The position numbers and the translations under genes were made by a program. Below are positions 43,271-52,738 of a stretch of 64,000 nt of DNA, piece by piece; positions within the stretch are counted from its first letter, which is position 1; every line of letters begins with the position of its first letter. The stretch spans positions 558,001 through 622,000 of the forward strand of contig CAWBGG010000007.1 of the NCBI GenBank assembly GCA_963788205.1, in the 5' to 3' direction. Below the pieces are notes generated by a model that had not been told where the DNA came from, did not search any database, and saw nothing but the letters and a program-made list of their open reading frames with translations. The DNA is from CAVVMA01 sp963788205. GTDB lineage: Bacteria; Desulfobacterota; Binatia; Binatales; Binataceae.

Positions 43271-44444
43271 ACTGAGTCTCGCGCCGGGGACCCATCGCGC
43301 GATCGGCCTGATGTCGGGCACGTCGCATGACGGAATCAGCGCCGCGATCGTCGCGATCGACGAGACGAAAAATCCGCCCGCCCGGCTGATCGCGTTCCAC
43401 AGCTATCCATACTCGCCGGCCTTCCGCGCGCGCCTGCTGCGAGCCTCGGGCGGGGACCGGGTCGGCACAGACGAGATTTCCACGCTCAATTTCGAGCTCG
43501 GCCGCGCTTTCGGCCGCGCTGCGATCGCGATCGACCGCCGAGCGCGAATCCCGCTCGCCCGGCTGAGCTTTGTCGGCTCGCACGGCCATACGCTGTTCCA
43601 TCGCCCGCCGCGGACCGCGGCGCGCGGACAAACGCCCTCGACGCTCCAGCTCGGCGAATCCGCCGTGATCGCCGCGATGACCGGCCTGCCGGTGGTCGCC
43701 GATTTCCGCCCGATGGACATCGCGCTGGGCGGAGAGGGCGCGCCGCTCGCGCCGCTGGCGCATCTGTGGATGTTCCGCGATCGCAAGCTCGGCCGCATGG
43801 TGCAAAACATCGGCGGCATTGCGAATGCAACCTACGTCCCGGCGAGCGGACGCGGCGTGATCGCCTTCGACACCGGGCCGGGCGTGATGCTGATCGATGC
43901 GCTCGCCGCCAGGCTGTCCAGCGGCCGGCTGCGGATGGATCGCGGCGGCAAGATGGCGGCGCGCGGCACGGTGAGCGAGCCGATGCTCGCCAACTTGATG
44001 CGGAATGCGTACTTCCGCCGCCGGCCGCCCAAGTCAACGGGACGCGAGCAATTCGGGGCGCCTTACCTGGCGCGAGTCGAAGCGCACGCGCGCCGGCTCG
44101 CGATCGGCGGCGACGATCTGATCGCGACGTTGACGGCGCTCACCGCGCGTTCTATCGCGGATGCGTGCCGGAAATTCGTGATGCCGCTGGGCCGGGTCGA
44201 TCAACTTATTGCGACCGGCGGCGGCGCCCGCAATCCAACCTTAATGCGGATGCTGAGGCAGGAGCTGCGAGCGATCGAGGTGATAACCGCCGATCGGATC
44301 GGAATAGATGGCGACGCGCTCGAAGCGGTGGCGTTCGCGATTCTCGGCTATCAGATGTTGCGCGGCAAGCCGGGTAACGTCCCCAGCGTCACCGGCGCGC
44401 GCGCGCCGGCGATTCTGGGGAAACTCACGATGCCGCCGCGCTGA
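43236..44444 (+). CDS. anmK: Anhydro-N-acetylmuramic acid kinase
   Basis: A 402-residue ASKHA-fold kinase converting 1,6-anhydro-MurNAc to MurNAc-6-phosphate in peptidoglycan recycling. It has AIGLMSGTSHDGI (phosphate-1 loop), VGSHGHTLFHRPP, VVADFRPMDIALGGEGAPLAP, NIGGIANATYV, FDTGPGVMLIDAL and LIATGGGARNP, all diagnostic. ATG 43236 lies inside the preceding gene's His-rich tail; ATG 43251 is the alternative. Together with nagA it indicates a Gram-negative cell wall recycled via anhydromuropeptides. Confidence 0.95.
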   Translation: MTDITMTNRAIELSLAPGTHRAIGLMSGTSHDGISAAIVAIDETKNPPARLIAFHSYPYSPAFRARLLRASGGDRVGTDEISTLNFELGRAFGRAAIAIDRRARIPLARLSFVGSHGHTLFHRPPRTAARGQTPSTLQLGESAVIAAMTGLPVVADFRPMDIALGGEGAPLAPLAHLWMFRDRKLGRMVQNIGGIANATYVPASGRGVIAFDTGPGVMLIDALAARLSSGRLRMDRGGKMAARGTVSEPMLANLMRNAYFRRRPPKSTGREQFGAPYLARVEAHARRLAIGGDDLIATLTALTARSIADACRKFVMPLGRVDQLIATGGGARNPTLMRMLRQELRAIEVITADRIGIDGDALEAVAFAILGYQMLRGKPGNVPSVTGARAPAILGKLTMPPR

Positions 44445-44525
44445 TCGCGGAGAGTCCACTCTCGGGATTCTTGAACAAGGAGTACAAAGGAGTTACGCTA
44501 AGTATGAAAGCTAGGTTGGTGTTTC

Positions 44526-44783
44526 GTGGCGACCTTTGTTCAATACATTGAAGCGGCCAAGCGAGAGGCGTCGTACGAAAAGATGGACGACGGAACGTGG
44601 TTCGCTTCGATTCCCGGGTTTGATGGGTTGTGGGCTACGGGAACAACGGTCGAAGCGACCAGAAAAGACCTGTACGAAGCTCTCGACGGTTGGATCGAGG
44701 TTCATGTAAAAGCGGGGAGTCGGCTTCCAGACCTGGATGGTGTTAGTCTGTACGACAACCTGAAAAAGGTTGCCGAACGCTAG
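44526..44783 (+). CDS. HicB-like antitoxin
   Basis: An 85-residue HicB-type protein: YEKMDDGTWFASIPGFDGLWATGTTVEATRKDLYEALDGWI is the partial RNase-H-like fold typical of HicB, followed by a short helix. The start is GTG 44526. The HicB C-terminal DNA-binding part is missing, as in short HicB. The expected HicA partner is not intact; a short frame just downstream shows HicA-like traces. Confidence 0.78.
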   Translation: MATFVQYIEAAKREASYEKMDDGTWFASIPGFDGLWATGTTVEATRKDLYEALDGWIEVHVKAGSRLPDLDGVSLYDNLKKVAER

Positions 44784-44789
44784 CACCGG

Positions 44790-44860
44790 ATGCCCACACT
44801 CTCTCCTTGTTCGCGGCGTGGAATTCGTCCGCAAACTGAGTAGCATCGGTTCCGATGCCC
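44790..44860 (+). pseudogene. Possible HicA toxin remnant
   Basis: ATG 44790 starts MPTLS and in the next frame the sequence continues LLVRGVEFVRKLSSIG, which resembles the HicA opening (small-residue turn then helix V/E-x-x-R-x-L-x-x-G-F). It is cut off before the catalytic His region by the end of the convergent DUF302 gene. Its position behind HicB supports the call. The trace is short, so confidence is low. Confidence 0.45.
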
Positions 44861-44866
44861 CGTTTG

Positions 44867-45262
44867 CTACTCGCCCGCCTTGACTGCCAAGGTTTCCACT
44901 ACCGCGAGGGTTTGCAGCAACTCCTGCGGTACGCCATGCCGCTCCTGCAAATACACCGGGCTGTTGTAGGAAACCCAGACTTTCCCCTGGCTATCTTCCC
45001 AGATCAGAATCTTAAGCGGAAGATCGATCGCGATGCTGGGAGCGGCCAGCATGACCGGGGTCCCAGCCTTGGGGCTCCCGAAGATCAACAGCTTGGTGGG
45101 ACGCATTTTTAATCCCGCGTTCCCCGCTTCTCCGCTGTGGTCGACCAGCGCGAAGATGGCGACCCCCTTACCTTCCAGGATTCCCTTGAGCCTCTCCACC
45201 GTCTGGTCCACCGAGTGATTGCTGGGTGTGTCAATGATCCCCTTGCCTCTACTGAGCGTCAT
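44867..45262 (-). CDS. DUF302 family protein
   Basis: A 131-residue protein of the DUF302 fold. It reads SVDQTVERLKGILEGKGVAIFALVDHSGEA, then LLIFGSPKAGTPVMLAAPSIAIDLPLKILIWED and a C-terminal helix, the usual order for the family. ATG 45262 has AAGGAG upstream with a 7-base spacer, so it is preferred over TTG 45286. It follows a DUF202 gene by 24 bases on the same strand; the two likely form an operon. Function unknown. Confidence 0.9.
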   Translation of the reverse strand: MTLSRGKGIIDTPSNHSVDQTVERLKGILEGKGVAIFALVDHSGEAGNAGLKMRPTKLLIFGSPKAGTPVMLAAPSIAIDLPLKILIWEDSQGKVWVSYNSPVYLQERHGVPQELLQTLAVVETLAVKAGE

Positions 45263-45286
45263 AGGTATCTCCTTACTGTTTCCCAA

Positions 45287-45694
45287 CTACGAGCGAGTGA
45301 AACTTCGGACCGAAACGAGATAGATCGCCATTGCCAAGCCGACCAACGCCAGAAAGAAAGCAATCGCAACAGCCTGGGTCGTAGGATGAGAGTGTGACGT
45401 TTCACCGAGATCCAACTCCCGGACCAATCGGAGGTGGTGCCATCCGGCAAAAGCATTCACGATTACTCCGACTGCGATAAGGGCTGTGCCGAACCAGAGG
45501 GACAACCCGGATGACTGTTCTGCCGGGGCTCTCTGCATCACTTGGAGTTGCTGCAGGAAGAGCCCGAAGCGCGCCACCACAAAACCGAACCCCATCAAGG
45601 CCAGGCCTGTGCGAATCCATGCAAGAAGAGTCCGCTCAGCCGCCAAATAATCGCTGAGACTGGCCTTCTGTGCAGCTACTGTCGGCGTATCCAT
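45287..45694 (-). CDS. DUF202 (YidH-like) membrane protein
   Basis: A 135-residue protein with three transmembrane segments. The N-terminal signature LAAERTLLAWIRTGLALMGFGFVVAR is diagnostic for DUF202; further segments are SLWFGTALIAVGVIVNAF and AVAIAFFLALVGLAMAIYLV. ATG 45694. It precedes the DUF302 gene. YidH-like proteins are uncharacterised, sometimes linked to envelope stress. Confidence 0.9.
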   Translation of the reverse strand: MDTPTVAAQKASLSDYLAAERTLLAWIRTGLALMGFGFVVARFGLFLQQLQVMQRAPAEQSSGLSLWFGTALIAVGVIVNAFAGWHHLRLVRELDLGETSHSHPTTQAVAIAFFLALVGLAMAIYLVSVRSFTRS

Positions 45695-45773
45695 GATACC
45701 GATTGCCCCGGTCGAGATTTGGGGGTGGAGGCCAGCTTTTCAGAAGGCATTAAGAGAGGCCCCTGACCTCAAA

Positions 45774-46143
45774 TTAGTCAGGCAACGGATTGACCTCAAA
45801 CATCTGAAGAATCGGAACCAGAACCAAGCGACAGTCACGATTGTTTTCTAGACGCTTCATGTAATTAGATCGGTTTGCGTGCCTGACATAGTCACCCAAA
45901 TTCAAACGCAGGGCAGACAAAAGCACTGCTGCGTTGACTTCACGCGGACCCTGATGGAAGCATTGATCCAGCAACGCCATGCAGATGTCGCGACCCTTCT
46001 CGTCATCGACTTGCTGAAGCACAGTCAGACGTTGACCAAGAGAAGAGTAGAATATCTCGCGGTTTTCTGCGCGAATCTCTTCCGGACCAACGTCGGGTTC
46101 CTTTGTTGCAAGCGACCTTGTCGCTTGTGCTAGTGCAATGGCG
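45774..46143 (-). pseudogene. 3' part of the ~910-residue protein gene, cut off by an IS1595-type element
   Basis: Reads in the minus direction from the left target duplication: AIALAQATRSLATKEPDVGPEE, FYSSLGQRLTVLQQVDDEKGRDICMALLDQ and ending VLVPILQMFEVNPLPD. Codon phase matches that of the 5' part: removing 46152-48313 plus one copy of the 8-base duplication joins GLA to NAIAL without stop or shift. The residues alone look helical and show no known motif. It cannot be expressed as an independent gene except from an internal GTG near 46022. Confidence 0.8.
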
Positions 46144-46151
46144 TTCGCTAG
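46144..46151. repeat. Left 8-bp target-site duplication of the IS1595-type element
   Basis: TTCGCTAG immediately left of the inverted repeat; the same eight bases recur right of the element at 48314-48321. Eight-base duplications are typical for IS1595. Confidence 0.9.
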
Positions 46152-46176
46152 GGCGATTATGGGGGGCTTGACGGAT
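46152..46176 (+). repeat. Left terminal inverted repeat of the IS1595-type element
   Basis: 25 bases, perfect reverse complement of 48289-48313; contains ATGGGGGGCTTGACGGAT. Confidence 0.9.
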
Positions 46177-46203
46177 AGACGGTAATGCGCTATATTTCAT
46201 TTC

Positions 46204-47091
46204 ATGATGACGCTCAGACAGTTGATGGAAACCTTCCCGACGAACGATGCCTGCAAGCAATTCCTGAAGGAGCGCCGCTGGCCGGACGGGCGGGTTAAAT
46301 GCCCACGTTGTGGCACGCCGGACAAGGTTTACAAGATCGCCCAGCCGTGGAAATGGGAGTGCGCGAACAAAGCCTGCCGCAAGGGTAACGCCTATCGGTT
46401 CTCGATCATCGCGGGAACCATTTTCGAGAACACGAACTACCCGCTCAAGACGTGGTTTGAAGTTCTCTGGCAGATACTCAACTCCAAGAAGGGAGTTAGC
46501 GCGCTTCAAATCCAACGCCAGATCGGATGCGGCGACTATCGCACGGCGTGGTACATGTGCCATCGCTTGCGCGCGGCGATGTACGATCCCGATTTCCAGC
46601 AGCTTATGGGGATCGTTGAAGTAGATGAGACGGGCATCGGCGGCAAGGACAAAAACCGCCATTGGGACAAGAAGCAGCACATTACCGGCCTGAGCGGGAA
46701 GGCGACAGTGATCGGAGCCATCGCGCGCAAGGGAAACGTAGTCTGTCAGGTAATCGAGCAGACCGATGCTGCAACGCTCAATCGGTTCGTGCGCAAGGTT
46801 GTGAGCGACAAGGTTGATCTGGTCGCGACCGATGAAGCTCTTGGCTATGCGTCTTTGGACAAGCTCGGCTTTAAGCACAAGATAGTCGGTCATTCGGTCG
46901 GCGAGTATGTACGCGGCGAGGTACATACCAACAATATCGAGAATTTCTGGTCGCTGCTTAAGCGCGGAGTCATCGGCACCTTTCATCACGTCAGCAAGAA
47001 ATACCTGCCGCTGTACCTCGCGGAATTCCAATTCCGCCATAACAATCGCAAAAACCCCGACATCTTCGGCGAGGCGATAGCAGGATGCTGA
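46204..47091 (+). CDS. IS1595-family (ISXO2-like) transposase
   Basis: A 295-residue DDE-type transposase. The N-terminal zinc ribbon CPRCGTPDKVYKI...WECANKACRKG carries four Cys. The ISXO2-like catalytic domain has GIVEVDETGIGGKDKN (Asp 1), DLVATDEALGYASL (Asp 2) and VHTNNIENFWSLLKRG (Asn/Glu end), matching the family. ATG 46204 lies 28 bases inside the left inverted repeat. Intact and likely active. Confidence 0.94.
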   Translation: MMTLRQLMETFPTNDACKQFLKERRWPDGRVKCPRCGTPDKVYKIAQPWKWECANKACRKGNAYRFSIIAGTIFENTNYPLKTWFEVLWQILNSKKGVSALQIQRQIGCGDYRTAWYMCHRLRAAMYDPDFQQLMGIVEVDETGIGGKDKNRHWDKKQHITGLSGKATVIGAIARKGNVVCQVIEQTDAATLNRFVRKVVSDKVDLVATDEALGYASLDKLGFKHKIVGHSVGEYVRGEVHTNNIENFWSLLKRGVIGTFHHVSKKYLPLYLAEFQFRHNNRKNPDIFGEAIAGC

Positions 47092-47175
47092 AGCGTCCGA
47101 ACTGGCGGATGCTTCTGCATCACGCATCCAGACGGCCCGCGCAACTAAGCCTGCAATTCCCGAAGGCGAGGCGCT

Positions 47176-47604
47176 ATGTCTAAGAGCCGATACGCGCAAA
47201 AGATCGTGATGTTCTACTGTCGCCCCTGCGCTGAATATCATTTCAAGACGCATCCGCACTACCGGGCGATGAAGCGGCGCGCGGCCAAACGGTGCAACGC
47301 TAAGGCGGTTGTGGCTCTGATCGTTGCGCTGCTGCTTTATCCCTTGACCGCTCTGGCTGGGAAATCGGATAAGCTGGCCAGTTGCAATATCGTGGCGAAC
47401 CTGGCGCGGACCATTGCCGAAAAGCGCGATGAGGGCGTGACTTCGGATGAGATCAGGGCCACGATGGCCGGAACCAAGCTCCCGCCCGGACAGAAGGACA
47501 TGGTGGAGGGATTGATAACCATAATCTACGGCGACGATAGCCTGACGCCGGATAAGGCCGCTGCCGCTGCGCTCACCGGATGCATGGGCGATGCTGAGCA
47601 GTGA
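47176..47604 (+). CDS. Passenger protein with possible signal peptide
   Basis: A 142-residue protein between the transposase and the next passenger. A short Cys-containing head (FYCRPCAEYHFKTHP) precedes a basic stretch and the hydrophobic segment AKAVVALIVALLLYPLTALAG, so an export signal starting at internal Met 47269 is possible. The remainder, with KSDKLASCNIVANLARTIAEKRDEG, is helical with two Cys. Unknown family. ATG 47176 has GAAGGCGAGG upstream, which favours the longer form. Carried by the mobile element. Confidence 0.65.
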   Translation: MSKSRYAQKIVMFYCRPCAEYHFKTHPHYRAMKRRAAKRCNAKAVVALIVALLLYPLTALAGKSDKLASCNIVANLARTIAEKRDEGVTSDEIRATMAGTKLPPGQKDMVEGLITIIYGDDSLTPDKAAAAALTGCMGDAEQ

Positions 47605-47615
47605 TCTGGCGCGGA

Positions 47616-48260
47616 TCATTGCTTGCCGTCCTGTCTTAGCAATGTGGGAAACTCTGCGTAGTGAAGCCTGTCAGCGGAATCCTTGAATCGAACCTGCCAG
47701 TCCAAGTCTTGCAATAACGCGAGCATTTCAGGCTTGAGGCGAAAGCTGATTGTCCCATATATCTTAAGTCCGGCGGGCAGGAGAGCCATAGCAACTGAGC
47801 GGCCCGGTTCTATGTCGATCTCAACCTTGCCACAGATGAGTTTTCCCCGATGCTCAATTCCCCATTCGGTAGCCATGCTCGGTATGCCATCGGTCGGATT
47901 CCTAAGGCGTACAGATAGGGCAAGGTTGCAATTGGACGGCCAGTAATCCACTTTCCCATACGCAGGACCATTCTCGAATTCAATGCCTTGAATTGTTGCG
48001 ACGAGTGTCGGCAGCAACGACGGAGGGGTGGATAGTGCGCCTTCAGCCTCCAAGCTTAGGCGCTTTCGGTATTCGTCGCGCCAAGCCAAAAACATCGCGT
48101 AGAAGAGCAACAAACCGGCGGCGTACTCATACACACGGGGCGCAACCACCGTTCCGCTCATTTCGGAATAGACCGCAAGCAGTCCTATTAAAACGCCGCC
48201 GATCAATTCTTGCACCCAATGCTTTCGGACTGCCTTGAGCCATTGCAACAACTCGGCCAT
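47616..48260 (-). CDS. Passenger membrane protein of the IS1595-type element
   Basis: A ~214-residue protein on the strand opposite to the transposase. Two hydrophobic segments lie near the N-terminus (ELIGGVLIGLLAVYSEM and YAAGLLLFYAMFLAW), followed by a soluble beta-rich domain (NGPAYGKVDYWPSNCNLALSVRLRNPTDG; GKVEIDIEPGRSVAMALLP). ATG 48260 is chosen; the frame extends to 48290 inside the inverted repeat. Family unknown. Its coding frame ends 11 bases from the other passenger's stop. Confidence 0.65.
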   Translation of the reverse strand: MAELLQWLKAVRKHWVQELIGGVLIGLLAVYSEMSGTVVAPRVYEYAAGLLLFYAMFLAWRDEYRKRLSLEAEGALSTPPSLLPTLVATIQGIEFENGPAYGKVDYWPSNCNLALSVRLRNPTDGIPSMATEWGIEHRGKLICGKVEIDIEPGRSVAMALLPAGLKIYGTISFRLKPEMLALLQDLDWQVRFKDSADRLHYAEFPTLLRQDGKQ

Positions 48261-48288
48261 GTGCGGCATTCTAAACGACCCGGTCCCC

Positions 48289-48313
48289 ATCCGTCAAGCC
48301 CCCCATAATCGCC
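48289..48313 (-). repeat. Right terminal inverted repeat of the IS1595-type element
   Basis: 25 bases, perfect reverse complement of 46152-46176. It supplies the last codons of the truncated large-protein frame (AKAIMGGLTD). Confidence 0.9.
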
Positions 48314-48321
48314 TTCGCTAG
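48314..48321. repeat. Right 8-bp target-site duplication
   Basis: TTCGCTAG, identical to 46144-46151. It codes in the disrupted gene for the LA codons just before the element. Confidence 0.9.
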
Positions 48322-50672
48322 CCCAGGCTGGGTCTTCGCAGCGGCTAACACAGCGAAGAGTTGTTCGCTCTGCTGCAGCGAGTCGGCGAAAAGCATCAAC
48401 GCGTAGGCCCAATTGTGGATGATGACGGGGTCCGGCGTCGTAGGCTGCGGAAGAGAAAATGCCGCGAACAGAAGTGGCCGGTCTTTGGCCTGAATCCAAA
48501 GCTCGATGATCAGCCTTAGTATAGGGTGGAGCGAATCCCGAAAAGACTCGACGCTCACCAATATCTCGGCTGCAATTTTCTGTTGCTCGTTTGCAAGTAA
48601 GAGCAACGGACCATACGCAAACGGCAAGGCAATGCTGAGGCCAGGTTCAACCGCCAACTTGAGAATGCGGGCGAGCCCATCCAGCGCGTCGTGCACTCCA
48701 TCGCTACCCGAAATTGCGGGCGCAAGCAGCAACGCTTCAATATTTTCGACTGCGTTGCTCGCGTTGCTCTGAAGTGATCGATGCCGCACCTGGATAACAG
48801 GGTCCCGCAGCTTATCCGCCACTGAGGCGTCACGAAGGAGGGCAGGGTCGAAATCGTGAAGGTAAAATAAAACCCTTGCATGCTCGCTTTCCTGCTGCAC
48901 GCCGAAACGTAGAATCGTATCGACAATGCGCCGCCCCAGATCAGGCACTCGTCCTGCAAGGTGTTTGACCGGTTCAGAGACAAGGAAAATTAGCGCCGGC
49001 CGGACCACCGGCTCGATGTTTGTTGCTGGGGCGGTATGCGCCAGAATGTCAAGAATAATGTCAAGGATGTCGCGAAGTTGGTCTTGCGAAAAAGCATCCT
49101 GATAGGCTGATGCGGTCTCAAGGGCCGCTCTCTGCGCCGTCCAGAAGCCCGGCACCTGCAGCCTCTTCATGACTGCTGCGGCGACCTCGGAGGCAACTCC
49201 ATTCCGGAGCTCGGGCCGGCGCTCTGCCGCGTGACGAAGCACTTCTAGGCTCCGCCCTCCCAGGTTTTGGGACGAGTAGAATGAGCCAGATGATTCGAAA
49301 GCGAGCGCTGCCACGTATTTCAGCATAGACTCAGCAATTTTGATGCGGTCCGTCGTAATCAGCTCAGTCCATTGCTGGAAAAGCTCAACGGCGACCCCCT
49401 GCCGACCGACCTTTGAACCCTGATGTTCTTTGGCGTGAGCAACGACAAAGTCCACCAAACTTTGGTCGACATAGGCATTGATGAGTTGCTCATTCCATCC
49501 AACCTTGGCGACCGATTCATTGTTTTCGCTCTCAATCAAGAGCTGAACTGCCATCTGAAAAGATTCTGGTTGGCGCTGACGAGCAATTGTCGCTTGAATT
49601 TCGTCAAGAATGCTTCGTGTATATAAGGCTTTGGTGATCCGGCTTTCAGTCGCGAGACCTAACGCAATTTGTCGCCGCAAGACTGCCCAAAACTGCCTAC
49701 GCGAGTCAGCGAATTGCCCTTCGAGCCACGACATAAGGGCCCCCGAAGGGCGATGTGTCCCACTAAGTAACGGCGGGGACAGCACCGCCGCGCGTTGGTC
49801 CGGTCTCGGCGCGAATTTGTCGGGAGACGCAAGACTGGCAGCCAAGGCGTCGTGGGTCGCGTTTGCGAGCAAAAGGGGAGCGCTCGTCATGGTAGCGCCC
49901 TCAACTGCGCCGAAAAGAAACGCCGCCGCTTGGTCTGCGCCATTCAGAGTGCGGATAGCTGATGCGCGCGATTGTGTGATCATGGCCCTTAGAGATGATG
50001 TAAACTCATGCCACGCTGGGTCCACAGCCTGGAAAACGCGGGTCTCGGCTTCGTCGTACAGAGCCAGCGCCTTGTCCCAGGAATCTGCATCCGCACACAA
50101 GTCGCCGACGTGCTTTACAATAGCTACAGCCAACGGCGGGTCGATCGAAACGATTGGTGGGACTATGGCACGCAAAAAACCTTCGGTACTTGACGACTTA
50201 AAGTTCGCTCTGGCTATTACGATCACTTTCGAGAGAATCGAGATACTGGGTTGGTCCTCGATATGGATCTCGAGCAAGGCTCGTTCTGGCCATCCAAAAT
50301 CGGCTGTTCCGAGCTGGATCGCTTTCTCCAAGGCCGAAGGCCCAATGACCCCGGGCGGCGCGCCAATTCCCGGGACCAGCGGGACTGGTGCATCGTTTTG
50401 CCAAGCAAAAGTTCGGACGCAGCGCTGGAGGTATTGAGCCAGCGGCGAGCGCGCCGAGCGGGGTTGAAGGAGCCACGAATCCAGGCATTCGGGACCGACG
50501 GTCACAACCTCATCAAAAAGCTCGCCAACGGTGAGAGTACCATCGCTCATCTCATGCACGATCACGAACGCCAGGTCGCGAACCATTCGCGTTGGCAAGA
50601 AATGACGTAGTGCAGCCCAAGCCAGCCAGTTGTCGCCGAAGCACCGCTTACGCAGGTATGCAGTTTCGTCAC

Positions 50673-51617
50673 TCATTGGACCTCCTGCTTCCGGAAGATC
50701 ATTGTCCCGGAGCCAGGATCGTGCGCGGCTGTGCGTAATTGGAAGTTTACCAAGGCCTCGGACGGTCGCCAGCGTGTCGTGTCACGCGGCAATCTGTGAA
50801 CAGTGAATCCAAGCATGTGCGCGGCAACAGAGCCCCCTGTCGCAGAAGGATCAAGCGAAGCCACATAACCGAGGCTAGACCAAGCCTCGGCCATCTCGGT
50901 GTTGTCATCTGGCCGAGACCATCCGTTATCTGAGCCGGATGCCGTTCTCGAGCGGCCCCACGAGGAGACGGTCACAAACGATGGAAACTTAGCGCCACGG
51001 AGCGGAAGCGGTATGAAAACGCCCGAAAGCCCACCACCGGGAGCAGGCCCCGGAACTGTTTGAAAATTGGAGAGGACGAACGTTGAATAATGATGGCGAG
51101 GGAGAGCGTCGTCGCTCGCGGCACGCGTGAATGAGCTGCGGAACTCCTGATGCCACCGTCGATATGGTAGTCCCTTCGAGGTGGATTGCTCCTGCTGGGG
51201 GGTACATGTGGCAACAGACACAATATCTACGTGATCGGGGGGCGCTTCTCCGAAGCAGCTGGCATTGGAGTTCACTGCCTCGAGGGGCCAGCAGTGCGGC
51301 CGGTCCGTGTCCAGGTGGAGCGCGTCGGAGCAAAGCAACGGCTGGAGCGTCACGGAAAGGAAAACCTTATCGTCAGGCAATAATGTGACCAACGTGAGCA
51401 AGTTTGCTTCTGCCATGTGCGCCTCCTGAAGCGCACTAATCTCAGGCTTCGAGCGGACGAGCTTCGGATGCAAGCAGACTCTCAAACGGTTGTGGGCGTC
51501 GATAGTGAAGAGGCAACCGAGATTGAACCTTCTGTCATCGGGTTGCGCCTGGAGCCAACTAGAAAACGCATTCAGGTCGGATGTTTCAATCTGAGGCGTG
51601 CGGGACAGCGATTCGAC
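50673..51617 (-). pseudogene. 3' part of a nitrilase-fold protein gene, cut by an IS630-type element
   Basis: Reads from the element edge: VESLSRTPQIETSDLNAFSS, then the nitrilase Lys motif LHPKLVRSKPEISALQE and the Cys motif QPLLCSDALHLD, with VDIVSVATCTP further on. These match the order Glu-Lys-Cys of the carbon-nitrogen hydrolase superfamily, the Glu being in the 5' part. The stop at 50675-50673 overlaps the next start (ATGA). Phase with the 5' part is exact once the IS is removed: CTA joins GTC across the duplicated TA. Confidence 0.8.
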
Positions 51618-51619
51618 TA

Positions 51620-52738
51620 GTGCTTACTTGCATAAGTTAGCGTTACATGATAAGGATACGGCATGGTCAAGGAAGCCGTGCCGATTGCGGTGCTGCCGGA
51701 GGATCGTCGGGTGCTTGAAAGCTGGGTTAGCGGCGCGAAGACCGAGCAGCGCCTGGCGCTGAGAGGGCGTATTATCCTGGCTGCCGCGGCTGGAAGCAGT
51801 AGCCGGGCGATTGCCCGGGCGCAAGGCGTTCGAGCGGCGACAGTGAGCAAATGGCGCGGCCGTTTTGCGCGCCGCGGGCTCGCGGGTCTGCACGACGCCC
51901 CGCGCTCGGGCGCCCGGCGGCGTTATGACGAAAGCACGCGCCGGCGGATTCTGGCCAAGCTCGACGATCCGCCGCCGCGCGGCCACGCGGCCTGGAGCGG
52001 CGCGCTGGTGGCTAAGGCCTTGGGCGACGTCTCGGCGCATCAAGTCTGGCGGGTGCTGCGCAGCCAGCGCATTCACCTGCAACGGCGGCGCAGACTGGTG
52101 CATCAGCACCGACCCGCAGTTCGCGGCCAAGGCGGCCGACATCGTGGGGCTGTATCTGCATCCGCCCGACAACGCGGTGCTGCTGTCGGTGGATGAAAAG
52201 CCTCACATCCAGGCGCTGGAGCGGGCCCAGGGCTACCTTAGGCTGCCCAACGGCCAAGCGGTGGCCGGCTTCAACCATGAGTACAAACGCCACGGTACCA
52301 CCACCTTGTTTGGCGCGCTTGACGTCTTGACGGGCAAGGTGGTGGGCGGCCACTACCACCGCCGCCGGCGGCGCGAGTTCTTGGACTTCATGAACGACGT
52401 GGTGGCACTTTATCCGGCAAGCGAAATTCACGTGGTCCTCGACAACCTCAGTACGCACAAGCCCAAACACGACCTCTGGCTGGCGCGCCACCCCAACGTG
52501 CACCTGCATTTCACCCCCACCCATGCCAGCTGGCTTAACTTGATCGAATGCTGGTTCAGCATTCTGGTCCGGGCGGCCCTGCGGGGCGCCAGTTTCACCT
52601 CTCCACAGCAATTGCGCGAGGCCATCGATGAGTTCATTCAAAGCTACAACCAGACTGCCGTGCCCTTTGAGTGGACCAAAGAAACCGTGCGCTCCGTGCA
52701 CCCGAAGCCCCGTTACGCTGATTTACGCAGGTAAGCAC
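51620..52738. mobile_element. IS630-family element, 1119 bp, flanked by TA
   Basis: The ends are imperfect inverted repeats, both beginning GTGCTTAC and matching 22 of 27 bases (left 51620-51646, right 52712-52738). TA dinucleotides flank both sides (51618-51619 and 52739-52740), the signature target of IS630/Tc1-type elements. It carries one transposase in two overlapping frames. Removing it with one TA restores the nitrilase-fold reading frame. Confidence 0.9.
51663..52734 (+). CDS. IS630-family transposase, two overlapping frames
   Basis: The first frame (51663-52196) encodes the HTH part: LALRGRIILAAAAGSS, AIARAQGVRAATVSKWRGRF and VWRVLRSQRIHLQRRR. The second frame (to 52734) carries DWCISTDPQFAAKAADIV, DDE residues LSVDEKPHIQALE, VVLDNLSTHKPK and NLIECWFSIL. 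The frames meet near 52085-52095 by a +1 shift (GCGCAGAC). This may be programmed frameshifting, which occurs in some IS630 elements, or a mutation or assembly error. Confidence 0.9.

Larger units (their letters stand above)
46152..48313. mobile_element. IS1595-family-type element with two passenger genes
   Basis: 2162 bases bounded by 25-bp perfect inverted repeats (46152-46176 and 48289-48313), both containing the stretch ATGGGGGGCTTGACGGAT read inward, and flanked by the direct duplication TTCGCTAG. It encodes an ISXO2-type transposase (46204-47091, plus strand) and two passenger genes of unknown role. It is inserted in the 3' third of a large minus-strand gene whose two parts remain in phase, so the insertion looks recent. 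Confidence 0.92.
48271..50676 (-). pseudogene. 5' part of a ~910-residue helical protein gene, disrupted by the IS1595-type element
   Basis: The ATG at 50676 follows AGGAGGT and shares ATGA with the upstream nitrilase-like gene. ~787 native residues remain before the element; the frame then runs 14 codons into the inverted repeat and stops at 48271. The protein is rich in helices (WDKALALYDEAETR; PVIIHNWAYALMLFADSLQQ), with no P-loop or nuclease motif seen, suggestive of TPR/HEAT-like scaffolding. Joined with 46143-45774 it would have ~910 residues. I do not recognise the family. The DNA is AT-richer than flanking core genes. Confidence 0.78.

Noticed and set aside
46003..47619. 538-residue frame opposite the IS1595-type transposase
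   Set aside because: It crosses the inverted repeat and the disrupted gene; it reads as antisense to the transposase.
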